From: Verrucomicrobiota bacterium
GTDB taxonomy: Bacteria > Verrucomicrobiota > Verrucomicrobiia > Verrucomicrobiales > Verrucomicrobiaceae
NCBI GenBank assembly: GCA_023429545.1
Contig: JAEYUU010000413.1
Span: 1-9,017, forward strand
DNA: 9,017 nt
Reading direction: 5' to 3'
The position numbers were made by a program, and so were the translations under genes. This document shows, piece after piece, positions 1-6,161 of this stretch. The notes under the pieces are model-generated. The model saw only the letters and a list, made by a program, of their open reading frames with translations. It searched no databases and was not told the origin of the DNA. Numbering within the stretch: position 1 is the first letter of the stretch; each line of letters begins with the position of its first letter.

Positions 1-1
1 G

Positions 2-763
2 CTCACGCTGGATGAGATCCCCCTGGACTTCTACCTCCTGCGCCGCGCGAATCTGAAACCGGAGGAACTGGATCTCGTGGTCATCAATGTGCTGGATGAA
101 AAGGGCTGGCAGGATTTTGCCAATACCTTCTCCTCTGTTTTCCCCAGCCAGTTTCCCAAGGATATTGCTGCTCAAGCCGACACGAAGGCCTTTGATCAGG
201 AAAAGAAAATGTTCCAGAATTTCAAATGGGGCATGGCTTATGTCTGCCCGCGCGGCATCGGACCCAGTGCTTGGGACAAGCCTGTGAAGGCGGAAGATGC
301 CAAAGCAAAAGCCGCTGCGGAGAAAGCGCGCACCCAGCGACTCCGCCGATTCTATCTCCTCGGGCAGACACTCGATGGCCAGCAAGTGTGGGACATCCGT
401 TGTGCCATCCGTGCCTTGCGCGCGGCAGAAGGGCTGAAGGACACCAAGCTCTGGCTTCAGGCCAGCCGCCTGCAGGCGTGGAACACAGTGTACGCGAGTC
501 TGTTTGAAGATGGCATCACCCGCCTTGATTTGCATGAGGTGCCGCACTCCCACGCCGAGGGGCCCATCTATCTCAATGTGCTCAAGTACCTTGACCTTCC
601 CCAAGCCGTGGCCATGGCCAGTGAGCGCACGCGCGTGATCGTCTATGACGATGACAAGGACGCGTGGGCATACCCGCAGCAGGTGAGCGACAAGCTGGAG
701 TGGGGGAAAGAAAAGAAAGCAGGCTTCTCAAGACGTGATGTGCCGAAAGCCGCTGCCGATTAG
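2..763 (+). CDS. alpha/beta-hydrolase-like protein, C-terminal part (5' partial)
   Basis: The frame is already open at base 2, so the gene starts upstream of the window; 253 residues are visible before the TAG at 761-763. The GTG at 77 is in frame, but the residues before it (DFYLLRRANLKPEELDL) read as normal protein, so it is not taken as the start. The visible part resembles, from memory, the C-terminal half of large acetyl-xylan-esterase or dienelactone-hydrolase-like proteins of Planctomycetes and Verrucomicrobia: GPSAWDK (about residues 86-92), LLGQTLDG and VWDIR (119-133), then LWLQASRLQAW (150-160), RLDL, HSH (182-184), and YLNVLKYLDLPQAVAMA. The segment at 150-160 occupies the nucleophile-elbow position but shows no G-x-S-x-G, so hydrolase activity is uncertain. 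A lysine- and alanine-rich stretch (95-112) looks like a linker. No signal peptide can be judged, and the substrate is unknown. Confidence 0.72.
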   Translation, partial: LTLDEIPLDFYLLRRANLKPEELDLVVINVLDEKGWQDFANTFSSVFPSQFPKDIAAQADTKAFDQEKKMFQNFKWGMAYVCPRGIGPSAWDKPVKAEDAKAKAAAEKARTQRLRRFYLLGQTLDGQQVWDIRCAIRALRAAEGLKDTKLWLQASRLQAWNTVYASLFEDGITRLDLHEVPHSHAEGPIYLNVLKYLDLPQAVAMASERTRVIVYDDDKDAWAYPQQVSDKLEWGKEKKAGFSRRDVPKAAAD

Positions 764-857
764 TCGAGGTGCGGCGGCTGTCATTCCCCGGCGGGCCAGG
801 GTAGGGTATCGCTGCAGCTTCTACTGCTCTGCCGCTCAATTTCGACTACCCATGGAG

Positions 858-869
858 GACGGATCCGTC
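858..869. repeat. 12-bp perfect palindrome
   Basis: GACGGATCCGTC is a perfect 12-bp palindrome just upstream of the decayed propeller fragment. It could be an operator half-site pair or chance. The half GACGGATCC also occurs inside the SulP coding region near 5909, which favours chance. Confidence 0.3.
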
Positions 870-873
870 ATAG

Positions 874-1335
874 GCCGCTGCCACTTTTGCGTCTGATGGT
901 TTCCCCTGGCCCCAGTGCGGCATTGCTGACTTGGAAGGAAAGGACATGAAGTTCATGGGCAAGGGGTGCTGGCCCTCGGTCGCCCCCGACGCGAGCGGTC
1001 GCTATTTCTACCTCATTGGCAAGCATACGGGGATTGAGTTCTTTGATTCCCAGGAGGCGGCTTCACGCTCCGTGAATCTCGCCACCATTCCGGGATGGCC
1101 GGGCCGGAAACTGTACCACCCCAGGTGGACGAATGACGTGTGCTTCATCACTCTTTCCGCGAGTGGCGAACTCCTTGTCGGAAAGCCAAACCTGTCCGGT
1201 CCTGGAATCGGTGCGGGTGTCGCCACCGCAATTGATACGGATCGCCAGTCTGGCATCTTCGCGGGTCTCGGAATCCCTGCAGGAAACCGCGGACAACGCA
1301 ATGAAGGCAACAAAGAAGAAAGCAGGTTGGCGTGA
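874..1335 (+). pseudogene. decayed fragment of a beta-propeller-like protein
   Basis: A frame open from just after a TAG (871-873) to 1335 begins mid-protein, without a credible start or ribosome site; a TTG at 931 and ATGs at 946 and 955 are possible starts but fall inside the similar region. Segments FPWPQCGIA, GKGCWPSVAPDASGRYFYL, GKHTGIEFFD and HPRWTNDVCFITLS match, as I recall it, a recurring PVC-group pattern (GGCWPS-APD ... G-H--I--FD ... PRW-NDVRF-T) found in WD40/TolB-like propeller proteins. This is about one or two propeller blades, far below a normal length. After about base 1160 the translation loses this character and ends in a Lys/Glu-rich tail unlike the family. I infer a 5'- and 3'-truncated relic. 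A short functional protein starting at 946 is the less likely alternative. Confidence 0.5.
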
Positions 1336-1508
1336 AGGCATGACAAAAATGCTGGGGAAAGTGGGCGTGGGCAGAAAGGTTCTCGGCCGTAGGCACGAGC
1401 CGTTGTGCAAATTTCCCGATCCCAAATCGCTCCAACCCTGCCGGGAGGTTGACCACGTTTCAGTGGTGCAGCGCAAAAGAATCCTTGCGCACTACGACGA
1501 TGAGAATA

Positions 1509-1580
1509 GGTTCCGATGCCTTGAATCGGAACGCTTGCAATCATTATTCTGCCTTGCCGGCATTCGCGCAAGCGGTTCCG
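1509..1580. repeat. three-part inverted repeat with alternative pairings
   Basis: GTTCCGAT (1510-1517) and ATCGGAAC (1525-1532) form a perfect 8-bp stem with a 7-nt loop. The middle arm GGAACGCTTG (1528-1537) can instead pair with CAAGCGGTTCC (1569-1579) with a one-base bulge. The middle segment can therefore fold either way, but not both at once. The element is outside any recognised gene, about 220 bases before the SGNH-like gene. No T-run follows, so it is not a classical terminator. Confidence 0.4.
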
Positions 1581-1767
1581 CCGTGAATTCCGCGTGGTGA
1601 GCGCGAGACTCATCAGGAATGCCAGGCGCGGTTGGCCTGTCGTTGGCAAAAAGTGTTTCCGGCTCTTTATCACGGTCGCCATTATCTCAGGAATGTGCTC
1701 GTTCCATGCGCAGCGCGCTGGAGCACGGGTATAGCACACGTATCGCCAAGATATATATAAGTGCGTG

Positions 1768-1790
1768 CCTCGCGGTGTATCGCGGGAGAA
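1768..1790 (+). promoter_or_regulatory. leader hairpin overlapping the ribosome site of the SGNH-like gene
   Basis: CGCG (1771-1774) and CGCG (1781-1784) close a 6-nt loop, and CC (1768-1769) can pair with GG (1785-1786) across a one-base bulge. The right arm overlaps the Shine-Dalgarno-like GGGAGAA (1784-1790), which lies five bases before the ATG at 1796. The ribosome site fixes the start. Whether the hairpin masks it is inference; the stem is short. Confidence 0.3.
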
Positions 1791-1795
1791 CGTGA

Positions 1796-2905
1796 ATGAT
1801 TCGCACCCAAGACATGACTGCTGAATCACATCCCCGGCCATCGATTCGTCGCTGGATAGGTCCTTCAGGCTTTGTCGCGCTGGCCGTGGTGGTGCTGGGG
1901 CGCCTGCTCCTGGAACCTGCCCGCGACCTGCCCCGTTTTGACAAGGAGGGAATGGATGCTTTTCATGTCGTGGACGTCCACCGGTTGAAGACCCATCCTG
2001 AGCCTTTCGAGATTGCCGCACTGGGCAGCAGCGTTTCCATCTGGGGAATCATTCCGGAGGAAATCGCCACCTCCGTGGGCCTTCCATCGACCGCCGTCCG
2101 GAAGCTTGCCGTCCAAGGCGGCACCGCTTTTGACATGTGGCACCTCGTGAAGAGGAATCCGGATCAGTTTGAACATCTCAAAGCGGCCATCGTGGAACTC
2201 AATCCGCGCATGCTCGACGACGACACCGAAGGAGGGCGCATGCGCCTCACGGCTGCGCAGCATGCCTCCTTTGACGAGAGGCGACTCATGCGGCTCAAAT
2301 CTGAGCGGTGGCTTCAGAAGGTGGACCTCATTCTGCCCATCTACTCGGTGCGGCGACCGCTCAAGGATGCGTGTTTGAATGTGCTGAACCCGTCCCCCCA
2401 TTCCCAGGTGCTTCCCAATGTGACCCAGCGTCTGGAGCCGTTCAACGCAGGCTGGCACGTCCTCGGTGGGGACCAAAAGCACCACTACTTCGTTGAAACG
2501 GTGACCGCGGAGTCGACGGCCAATCGGCTCTACGGACACTGGAGGCTCTCCCGCTTGTATGACAACTCCCTCAGGCAATTGCTCGCTTGGTTCCGTGGTC
2601 GTGACATTCCTGTGCTCTTCCACCAACCCCCGGTGCATCCGGATGTGGCTGCACACATGGAAGTCACCGAGAAGGAGACTCAGGGCTATGCGAGCTACAG
2701 TGCTTATCTGGCCGAGCTTGATATTGGGTCGCCTGGGTTCTTCACTCCCGTGAGCTGTATGGATTGCGACATCCCCATTCACGGCATGCGGGATCATACG
2801 CATCTGAATGAGATCGGAGCCCGAATCTATTCACGCAAGCTGGGAAGCCTCCTGCGGCCCATGCTCGAGCCTCCCGACGTGAAAATGCCAGTTCCATTGG
2901 AATAG
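1796..2905 (+). CDS. membrane-anchored SGNH/GDSL-hydrolase-like protein
   Basis: 369 residues, starting at an ATG five bases after GGGAGAA. A later in-frame ATG at 1814 is possible but less well placed. A hydrophobic stretch at about residues 23-39 (GPSGFVALAVVVLGRLLLE) after a basic N-terminus looks like a single membrane anchor, which would place the rest outside the cytoplasmic membrane. Catalytic blocks of the SGNH fold are visible: block I ALGSSVSIWG (75-84, nucleophile Ser78 or Ser79), a Gly block QGGTAFD (107-113), an Asn in ELNPRM (N136), and block V DHTHLNEIG (D333 and H336, the D-x-x-H dyad). Known relatives include DltD/AlgX-type proteins that acylate or deacylate cell-surface polymers, often beside an MBOAT acyltransferase; none is visible here. 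Substrate unknown. The following lipoprotein gene starts 72 bases downstream in the same direction. Confidence 0.65.
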   Translation: MIRTQDMTAESHPRPSIRRWIGPSGFVALAVVVLGRLLLEPARDLPRFDKEGMDAFHVVDVHRLKTHPEPFEIAALGSSVSIWGIIPEEIATSVGLPSTAVRKLAVQGGTAFDMWHLVKRNPDQFEHLKAAIVELNPRMLDDDTEGGRMRLTAAQHASFDERRLMRLKSERWLQKVDLILPIYSVRRPLKDACLNVLNPSPHSQVLPNVTQRLEPFNAGWHVLGGDQKHHYFVETVTAESTANRLYGHWRLSRLYDNSLRQLLAWFRGRDIPVLFHQPPVHPDVAAHMEVTEKETQGYASYSAYLAELDIGSPGFFTPVSCMDCDIPIHGMRDHTHLNEIGARIYSRKLGSLLRPMLEPPDVKMPVPLE

Positions 2906-2977
2906 CCGTTCACCACCGGCTGGAGACCCTCCCTCCAGGCAACACTCCATTCCTCACACAGCCACATACTCCGCAAT

Positions 2978-3517
2978 ATGATCACTCCCCGTATCCTGCT
3001 TCTTGCAGCGTGCTTTTCCATTCTCGCTGGCTGCGCCACCCCAGTGCCGCGCGGACCCGTGGGGCACTTCAGCGTCAAAGTTGTTCCGTTCTTTGGGAGG
3101 GATGTGAAGGTCTACTATACCTCCTACGAACGAAATGCTGACGGCACGCGCGGCTCCAATCTCTCGGGTGGGCGTGTGACGGGCGATGGCGTCGTCGGTT
3201 TTGTATTGCCCGCGTACGCCACTTATGGCGTACGCGCGTATGCGGACATGGATGGGGATGGACGCCGGGGCGCGACAGAGCCGACGGCCAGCGTGGAGGG
3301 CTTGAAGCCCAGTACCGACATCCAATCTGAAGAGGCGCCAGTCGTGCTCACCATGCCCGGCACCGGCATCGCCCCAGAGTGGCCATCCAAGAAGACGGCT
3401 TCGAATCCCTCCCAAAACCCGTTGGATTCCGCCACGATCCAGAAGGGCATGGACAAGCTGCGTGAAGCAGCTCCCGATCTGCCGATACCTCCCCTGCCAA
3501 TCCCACCGCCCCCTTGA
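2978..3517 (+). CDS. small lipoprotein with EF-hand-like loop and proline-rich C-terminus
   Basis: 179 residues. The N-terminus is a lipoprotein signal: Arg5, a hydrophobic core, then lipobox LAGC (16-19) with Cys19 as the lipidation site, so the mature protein is expected to be tethered to a membrane. Residues 30-88 alternate in a beta-strand-like way (FSVKVVPFF, VKVYYTSYE, GVVGFVLP). Residues 90-101 fit a calcium-binding loop: Asp90, Asp92, Asp94, Gly95 and a closing Glu101, although position 8 is Arg rather than the usual hydrophobic residue. The last 14 residues hold two copies of LPIPP ending in a proline run, a typical flexible or wall-spanning tail. The ATG lacks a clear ribosome site, but the signal peptide begins right there, which supports it. 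Function unknown. It may be co-transcribed with the SGNH-like gene, and it converges on the stress-protein gene. Confidence 0.7.
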   Translation: MITPRILLLAACFSILAGCATPVPRGPVGHFSVKVVPFFGRDVKVYYTSYERNADGTRGSNLSGGRVTGDGVVGFVLPAYATYGVRAYADMDGDGRRGATEPTASVEGLKPSTDIQSEEAPVVLTMPGTGIAPEWPSKKTASNPSQNPLDSATIQKGMDKLREAAPDLPIPPLPIPPPP

Positions 3518-3528
3518 AACAGTGAACC

Positions 3529-3545
3529 CCGCTGACCTTCAGCGG
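3529..3545. terminator. hairpin between convergent genes (possible bidirectional terminator)
   Basis: CCGCTGA (3529-3535) and TCAGCGG (3539-3545) form a perfect 7-bp stem with a 3-nt loop, 11 bases after the lipoprotein stop. The right arm overlaps the last codons and stop of the minus-strand stress-protein gene. Its position between convergent 3' ends suits a shared terminator, but neither side has a clear T-run, so it may only block read-through or protect 3' ends. Confidence 0.4.
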
Positions 3546-4393
3546 AACATGAGCAAGGGAATCTGGCAGGTGCGCACCATGGTGGTGGTGGTGCTGCCGA
3601 GAATGAACTGCCGGATGGGGCTGTGCCCATAGGCACCCATGACGAGGAGGTCGATGGCTGCGGACTTCACGACTCCGGCGATGATTTCCTCCGAAGGGCC
3701 CGGTTCGACGGCTGCGGTCACTTGAAAGCCGGCCTGGCGCAGTTTCTCTGCTGTTTCCTCCAGATAATAGCGCGCGTTGTCATCCACCTTCCCGGCTCGG
3801 AGGATGTGACAGTGGAGGCCCTTGAGCAACGGATTGGTGAGGACAAAATCCACGGCCTTCAGCACGCTGGGACCGCCATCGTAGGCGATGAGGAAGCGCT
3901 CGATGGACTTGAAGGCGCGGGAGGCGACCAGCACGGGCCGCACGCTGGTGCGGATGACGCGCTGGAGTTCGCCACCAAGGTGCCCTTTGGCGAAGTCGCA
4001 ATGCTCGCCGCGCTTACCCAGCACCACGAGCTCGGCAGCGGACTCCAGCTCCTCGAGCGTCTCGACCAGGGTACCATGTCGCTGCAGGGTTTCCACGCTG
4101 GTGATGCCGGCGGCGGCGAGCTGCTGCGTGGCGTCCTCCAGAATGGCGTTGCCCTTGAGCCGGGCTACGCGAGCCTGCGCTTCTTCGAGCTTCACGATCT
4201 CCTCGGTGAGTTCAGCGGTGGCGTTGAAGCCGATAGCACCGGTGAGATCGCCCCCTTGAGCGAGTTCACGATGCGGATCGAGCACGTGCAGCACCTTGAT
4301 GCCGGCGCTCATGCGGGCGGCGGCCCAGGCGCTGTGCTGATAAACGCTGGGCGAGTAGAGAGAACCATCGGTGCAGGTGAGGATGTGGGACAT
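3539..4393 (-). CDS. universal stress protein, tandem UspA domains
   Basis: 284 residues, about twice a single Usp domain (140-160). Domain 1 spans about residues 1-158 (start MSHILTCTDGS; GKRGEHCDFAKGHLGG at 126-141) and domain 2 about 164-284 (FLIAYDGGPSV; VMGAYGHS to the end). Domain 2 has the exact ATP-binding pattern G-2x-G-9x-G-S: G253, G256, G266, S267. Domain 1 has the shorter variant GKRG...LGG, in which the usual Ser/Thr after the last Gly is Gly141, so nucleotide binding there is doubtful. Usp proteins are cytoplasmic and respond to stress or energy state. The ATG has no good ribosome site; it lies 18 bases after the SulP stop, so translation probably depends on the upstream gene. 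Operon partner: the SulP transporter. The pairing suggests a role tied to anion transport, but this is inference. Confidence 0.93.
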   Translation of the reverse strand: MSHILTCTDGSLYSPSVYQHSAWAAARMSAGIKVLHVLDPHRELAQGGDLTGAIGFNATAELTEEIVKLEEAQARVARLKGNAILEDATQQLAAAGITSVETLQRHGTLVETLEELESAAELVVLGKRGEHCDFAKGHLGGELQRVIRTSVRPVLVASRAFKSIERFLIAYDGGPSVLKAVDFVLTNPLLKGLHCHILRAGKVDDNARYYLEETAEKLRQAGFQVTAAVEPGPSEEIIAGVVKSAAIDLLVMGAYGHSPIRQFILGSTTTTMVRTCQIPLLMFR

Positions 4394-4411
4394 GGCGGCG
4401 TGACGTTGAGT

Positions 4412-5962
4412 TCAGTGGGCCAGGAGGCGCTCCAGAGCGTCGGGCTTGTTATGGACGCCGAGCCGATCCACCAGCGTTGCGCTGGCTTCATTCAGGCCGA
4501 CGATTTCCACCTCCGTGCCTTCGCGACGGAACTTCAACACCACTTTGTCGAGTGCGCCGACGGCGGTGAGATCCCAGAAGTGTGCATGGGTCACGTCGAT
4601 GCGCGCCTTGGGCAGCACCTCCTTGAAATCGAACTCACGCACAAAGACATCCGCCGAGGCGAAGAAAAGCTGACCAGTCACTGTGTAGATGCGACAGTCA
4701 CCTGCAAGCTCACTGCGAACGCGAAGGACTTGTCCGACCTTCCGCGCAAAGAACAGGGCGCTCAGCAGCACACCGACCCCGACGCCGATGGCCAGATTGT
4801 GCGTGAACACGACGACCAGGGTGGTGGCTCCCATGACGATGCTCGAGGACTTCGGATGCAGGCGCATGTTCTTGATGGAGGCCCACGAGAATGTGCCGAT
4901 GGACACCATGATCATCACCGCCACGAGAGCGGGCATGGGGATCTGCTTCACCCAGGGCCCGAGCACGACAATCAGGATGAGCAGGAACACGCCCGCGACC
5001 AGGGTGGAGAGGCGTCCACGTCCGCCGGATTTTACATTAATTACCGACTGGCCGATCATCGCGCAGCCCGCCATGCCGCCGAACATTCCTGCGGTGATGT
5101 TGGCCATACCCTGGCCGGTGGACTCCCGGTTTTTGTCAGTTGGAGTGTCCGACATGCCACCCACGATCTGGCCCGACATCCACGACTCCAGCAGGCCCAC
5201 GGCTGCGAGTCCCACGGAATAGGGAAGCACAATCCACAGTGTAGCCAGTGTCCAGGGCACCTGCGGCCAGAGGAAGAAGGGGAGCGAGTCCGGCAGGGCG
5301 CCAAGGTCGCCCACGCGCCGTACATCCAGATTGAACACGATGGCGATGATGGTCATGACCATGATTGCCACCAGCGGTGAAGGCACCGCCTTGGTCACCC
5401 GTGGCAGCAGATAAATGATGCCGAGTGCTCCGGCGACCATGGCATAGACGGGAATGCCCGCGCCTTTGAACTCCGGCAGTTGTGCCATGAAGATGAGGAT
5501 GGCCAGCGCGTTGACGAACCCCGTCATGACCGACTTGGATACAAAGCGCATCACATTGCCAATGCGCGCGAGGCCCGCGATGATCTGAAAGACTCCCGTC
5601 AGCAATGTGGAGACGAGCAGGTATTGCAGTCCATGCTCTTTCACCAGCGTCACCATGAGCAGCGCCATCGCGCCCGTGGCGGCGGAGATCATGCCCGGCC
5701 GGCCGCCAAAGAATGCCGTGACTACCGCAATGCAGAAGGAAGCATACAGTCCCACCTTCGGATCAACTCCCGCGATGATGGAAAAGGCAATCGCCTCCGG
5801 GATAAGCGCGAGTGCGACGACGAGACCGGCGAGCAGGTCGCCGCGGACATTGGAGAACCATTCTTGAGAGAGATTCCGGGAGAACACGATGAGGGGGGAT
5901 TGGGAGGTGACGGATCCAAGTCTCCCCGCAACGGTCGGCATAGTGCCGCTTAACCGTGTCAT
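4412..5962 (-). CDS. SulP/SLC26-family anion transporter with C-terminal STAS domain
   Basis: 516 residues, normal length for a bacterial SulP protein. Membrane part at about 40-407: TM1 region [17 protein letters not shown] (45-61) followed by [12 protein letters not shown], the TM3-type segment [15 protein letters not shown] (93-107), and a conserved loop [18 protein letters not shown] (268-285) before TM segments rich in Gly and Ala. STAS domain at about 424-516, with DLTAVGALD (464-472) matching the conserved STAS loop. The family moves sulfate, bicarbonate or other anions across the inner membrane, often coupled to Na+ or H+. The substrate cannot be read from the sequence. No carbonic anhydrase or sulfate-assimilation gene is adjacent. 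The start is the first ATG, with GGAG only two bases upstream; the ATG at 5941 (residue 8) is an alternative. It heads an operon with the stress protein and is divergent from the peptidase gene. Confidence 0.94.
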   Translation of the reverse strand: MTRLSGTMPTVAGRLGSVTSQSPLIVFSRNLSQEWFSNVRGDLLAGLVVALALIPEAIAFSIIAGVDPKVGLYASFCIAVVTAFFGGRPGMISAATGAMALLMVTLVKEHGLQYLLVSTLLTGVFQIIAGLARIGNVMRFVSKSVMTGFVNALAILIFMAQLPEFKGAGIPVYAMVAGALGIIYLLPRVTKAVPSPLVAIMVMTIIAIVFNLDVRRVGDLGALPDSLPFFLWPQVPWTLATLWIVLPYSVGLAAVGLLESWMSGQIVGGMSDTPTDKNRESTGQGMANITAGMFGGMAGCAMIGQSVINVKSGGRGRLSTLVAGVFLLILIVVLGPWVKQIPMPALVAVMIMVSIGTFSWASIKNMRLHPKSSSIVMGATTLVVVFTHNLAIGVGVGVLLSALFFARKVGQVLRVRSELAGDCRIYTVTGQLFFASADVFVREFDFKEVLPKARIDVTHAHFWDLTAVGALDKVVLKFRREGTEVEIVGLNEASATLVDRLGVHNKPDALERLLAH

Positions 5963-6109
5963 TGCTCCGTTCCAATCAGGCGGTGCAAAACCTCAGAAGA
6001 GGTCAGGGGACACCATTCCCTTGGAGGCTCATTTGGCAGTTCGCAAACGATTTTTCCGTCGCCAAAACCCATGGTGCAGGGCCCTGAACCTGAAATTATC
6101 AGCGTTACG

Positions 6110-6138
6110 TTGACGTCCATTAGCGGTCACTTTGTCAT
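6110..6138 (+). promoter_or_regulatory. candidate sigma-70-type promoter of the C39-like peptidase gene
   Basis: TTGACG (6110-6115) matches five of six bases of the -35 consensus. After a 17-base spacer, TGTCAT (6133-6138) matches four of six of the -10. Transcription would begin near 6145, just before the ribosome site at 6149-6153. The rest of the divergent region 5963-6109 shows only short dyads such as ACCTC/GAGGT (5990-6003); I see no clear minus-strand promoter for the SulP gene. Confidence 0.35.
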
Positions 6139-6161
6139 TCCTTCATCCAAGGATACGGTTT

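Larger units (their letters stand above)
764..1795. other. gene-poor interval of about 1 kb
   Basis: No convincing intact gene fills this stretch. It holds a decayed coding fragment on the plus strand (about 874-1335), a 12-bp palindrome (858-869) and a three-part inverted repeat (1509-1580). A 45-codon frame at 1597-1734 has a hydrophobic core (FITVAIISGMC) but no ribosome site or recognisable relative. Just before the next gene is an AT-rich run (ATATATATAA, 1751-1760) that could serve as a -10 region, but no good -35 element lies upstream. A long minus-strand frame (2021-1008) crosses the interval and runs on into the next gene; its Arg/Pro-rich composition marks it as a shadow. The rest looks like non-coding or heavily decayed DNA. 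Confidence 0.6.

Noticed and set aside
1133..1600. Plus-strand open frame of 155 codons overlapping the propeller fragment
   Set aside because: It starts inside the fragment in another frame and has no ribosome site or recognisable motif; the Lys-rich stretch near 1311-1380 is not diagnostic.
1597..1734. Possible 45-aa protein with a hydrophobic segment (FITVAIISGMC)
   Set aside because: GTG start without a ribosome site, with the same frame open further upstream and no relatives recognised; a chance hydrophobic run is as likely.
1008..2021. Minus-strand open frame of 337 codons across the gene-poor interval
   Set aside because: Arg-, Pro- and Ser-rich with no recognisable motif. It overlaps the SGNH-like gene start and lies antisense to the propeller fragment, so it is best explained as a stop-poor shadow.
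1865..2803. Minus-strand open frame of 312 codons opposite the SGNH-like gene
   Set aside because: Antisense to a gene with a good ribosome site, a membrane anchor and conserved active-site blocks; no motif of its own.
2904..2937. Two small hairpins (AGCCG/CGGCT and TGGAG/CTCCA) after the SGNH-like stop codon
   Set aside because: Stems of only five base pairs and no T-run; not enough to call a terminator.
3623..5380. Very long plus-strand open frame (585 codons) opposite the SulP and stress-protein genes
   Set aside because: It is fully antisense to two strongly recognised genes. Its translation is His/Gly/Asp-rich with no domain, as expected when GC-rich coding DNA is read on the wrong strand.
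6032..6066. TTTGGC/GCCAAA dyad in the divergent region upstream of SulP and the peptidase
   Set aside because: Six-base arms separated by 23 bases are expected by chance in a region of this size.
6132..6161. TTG start giving ten more residues to the peptidase protein
   Set aside because: No ribosome site precedes it, and it would put a charged stretch before the signal peptide; the ATG at 6162 has AAGGA at good spacing.
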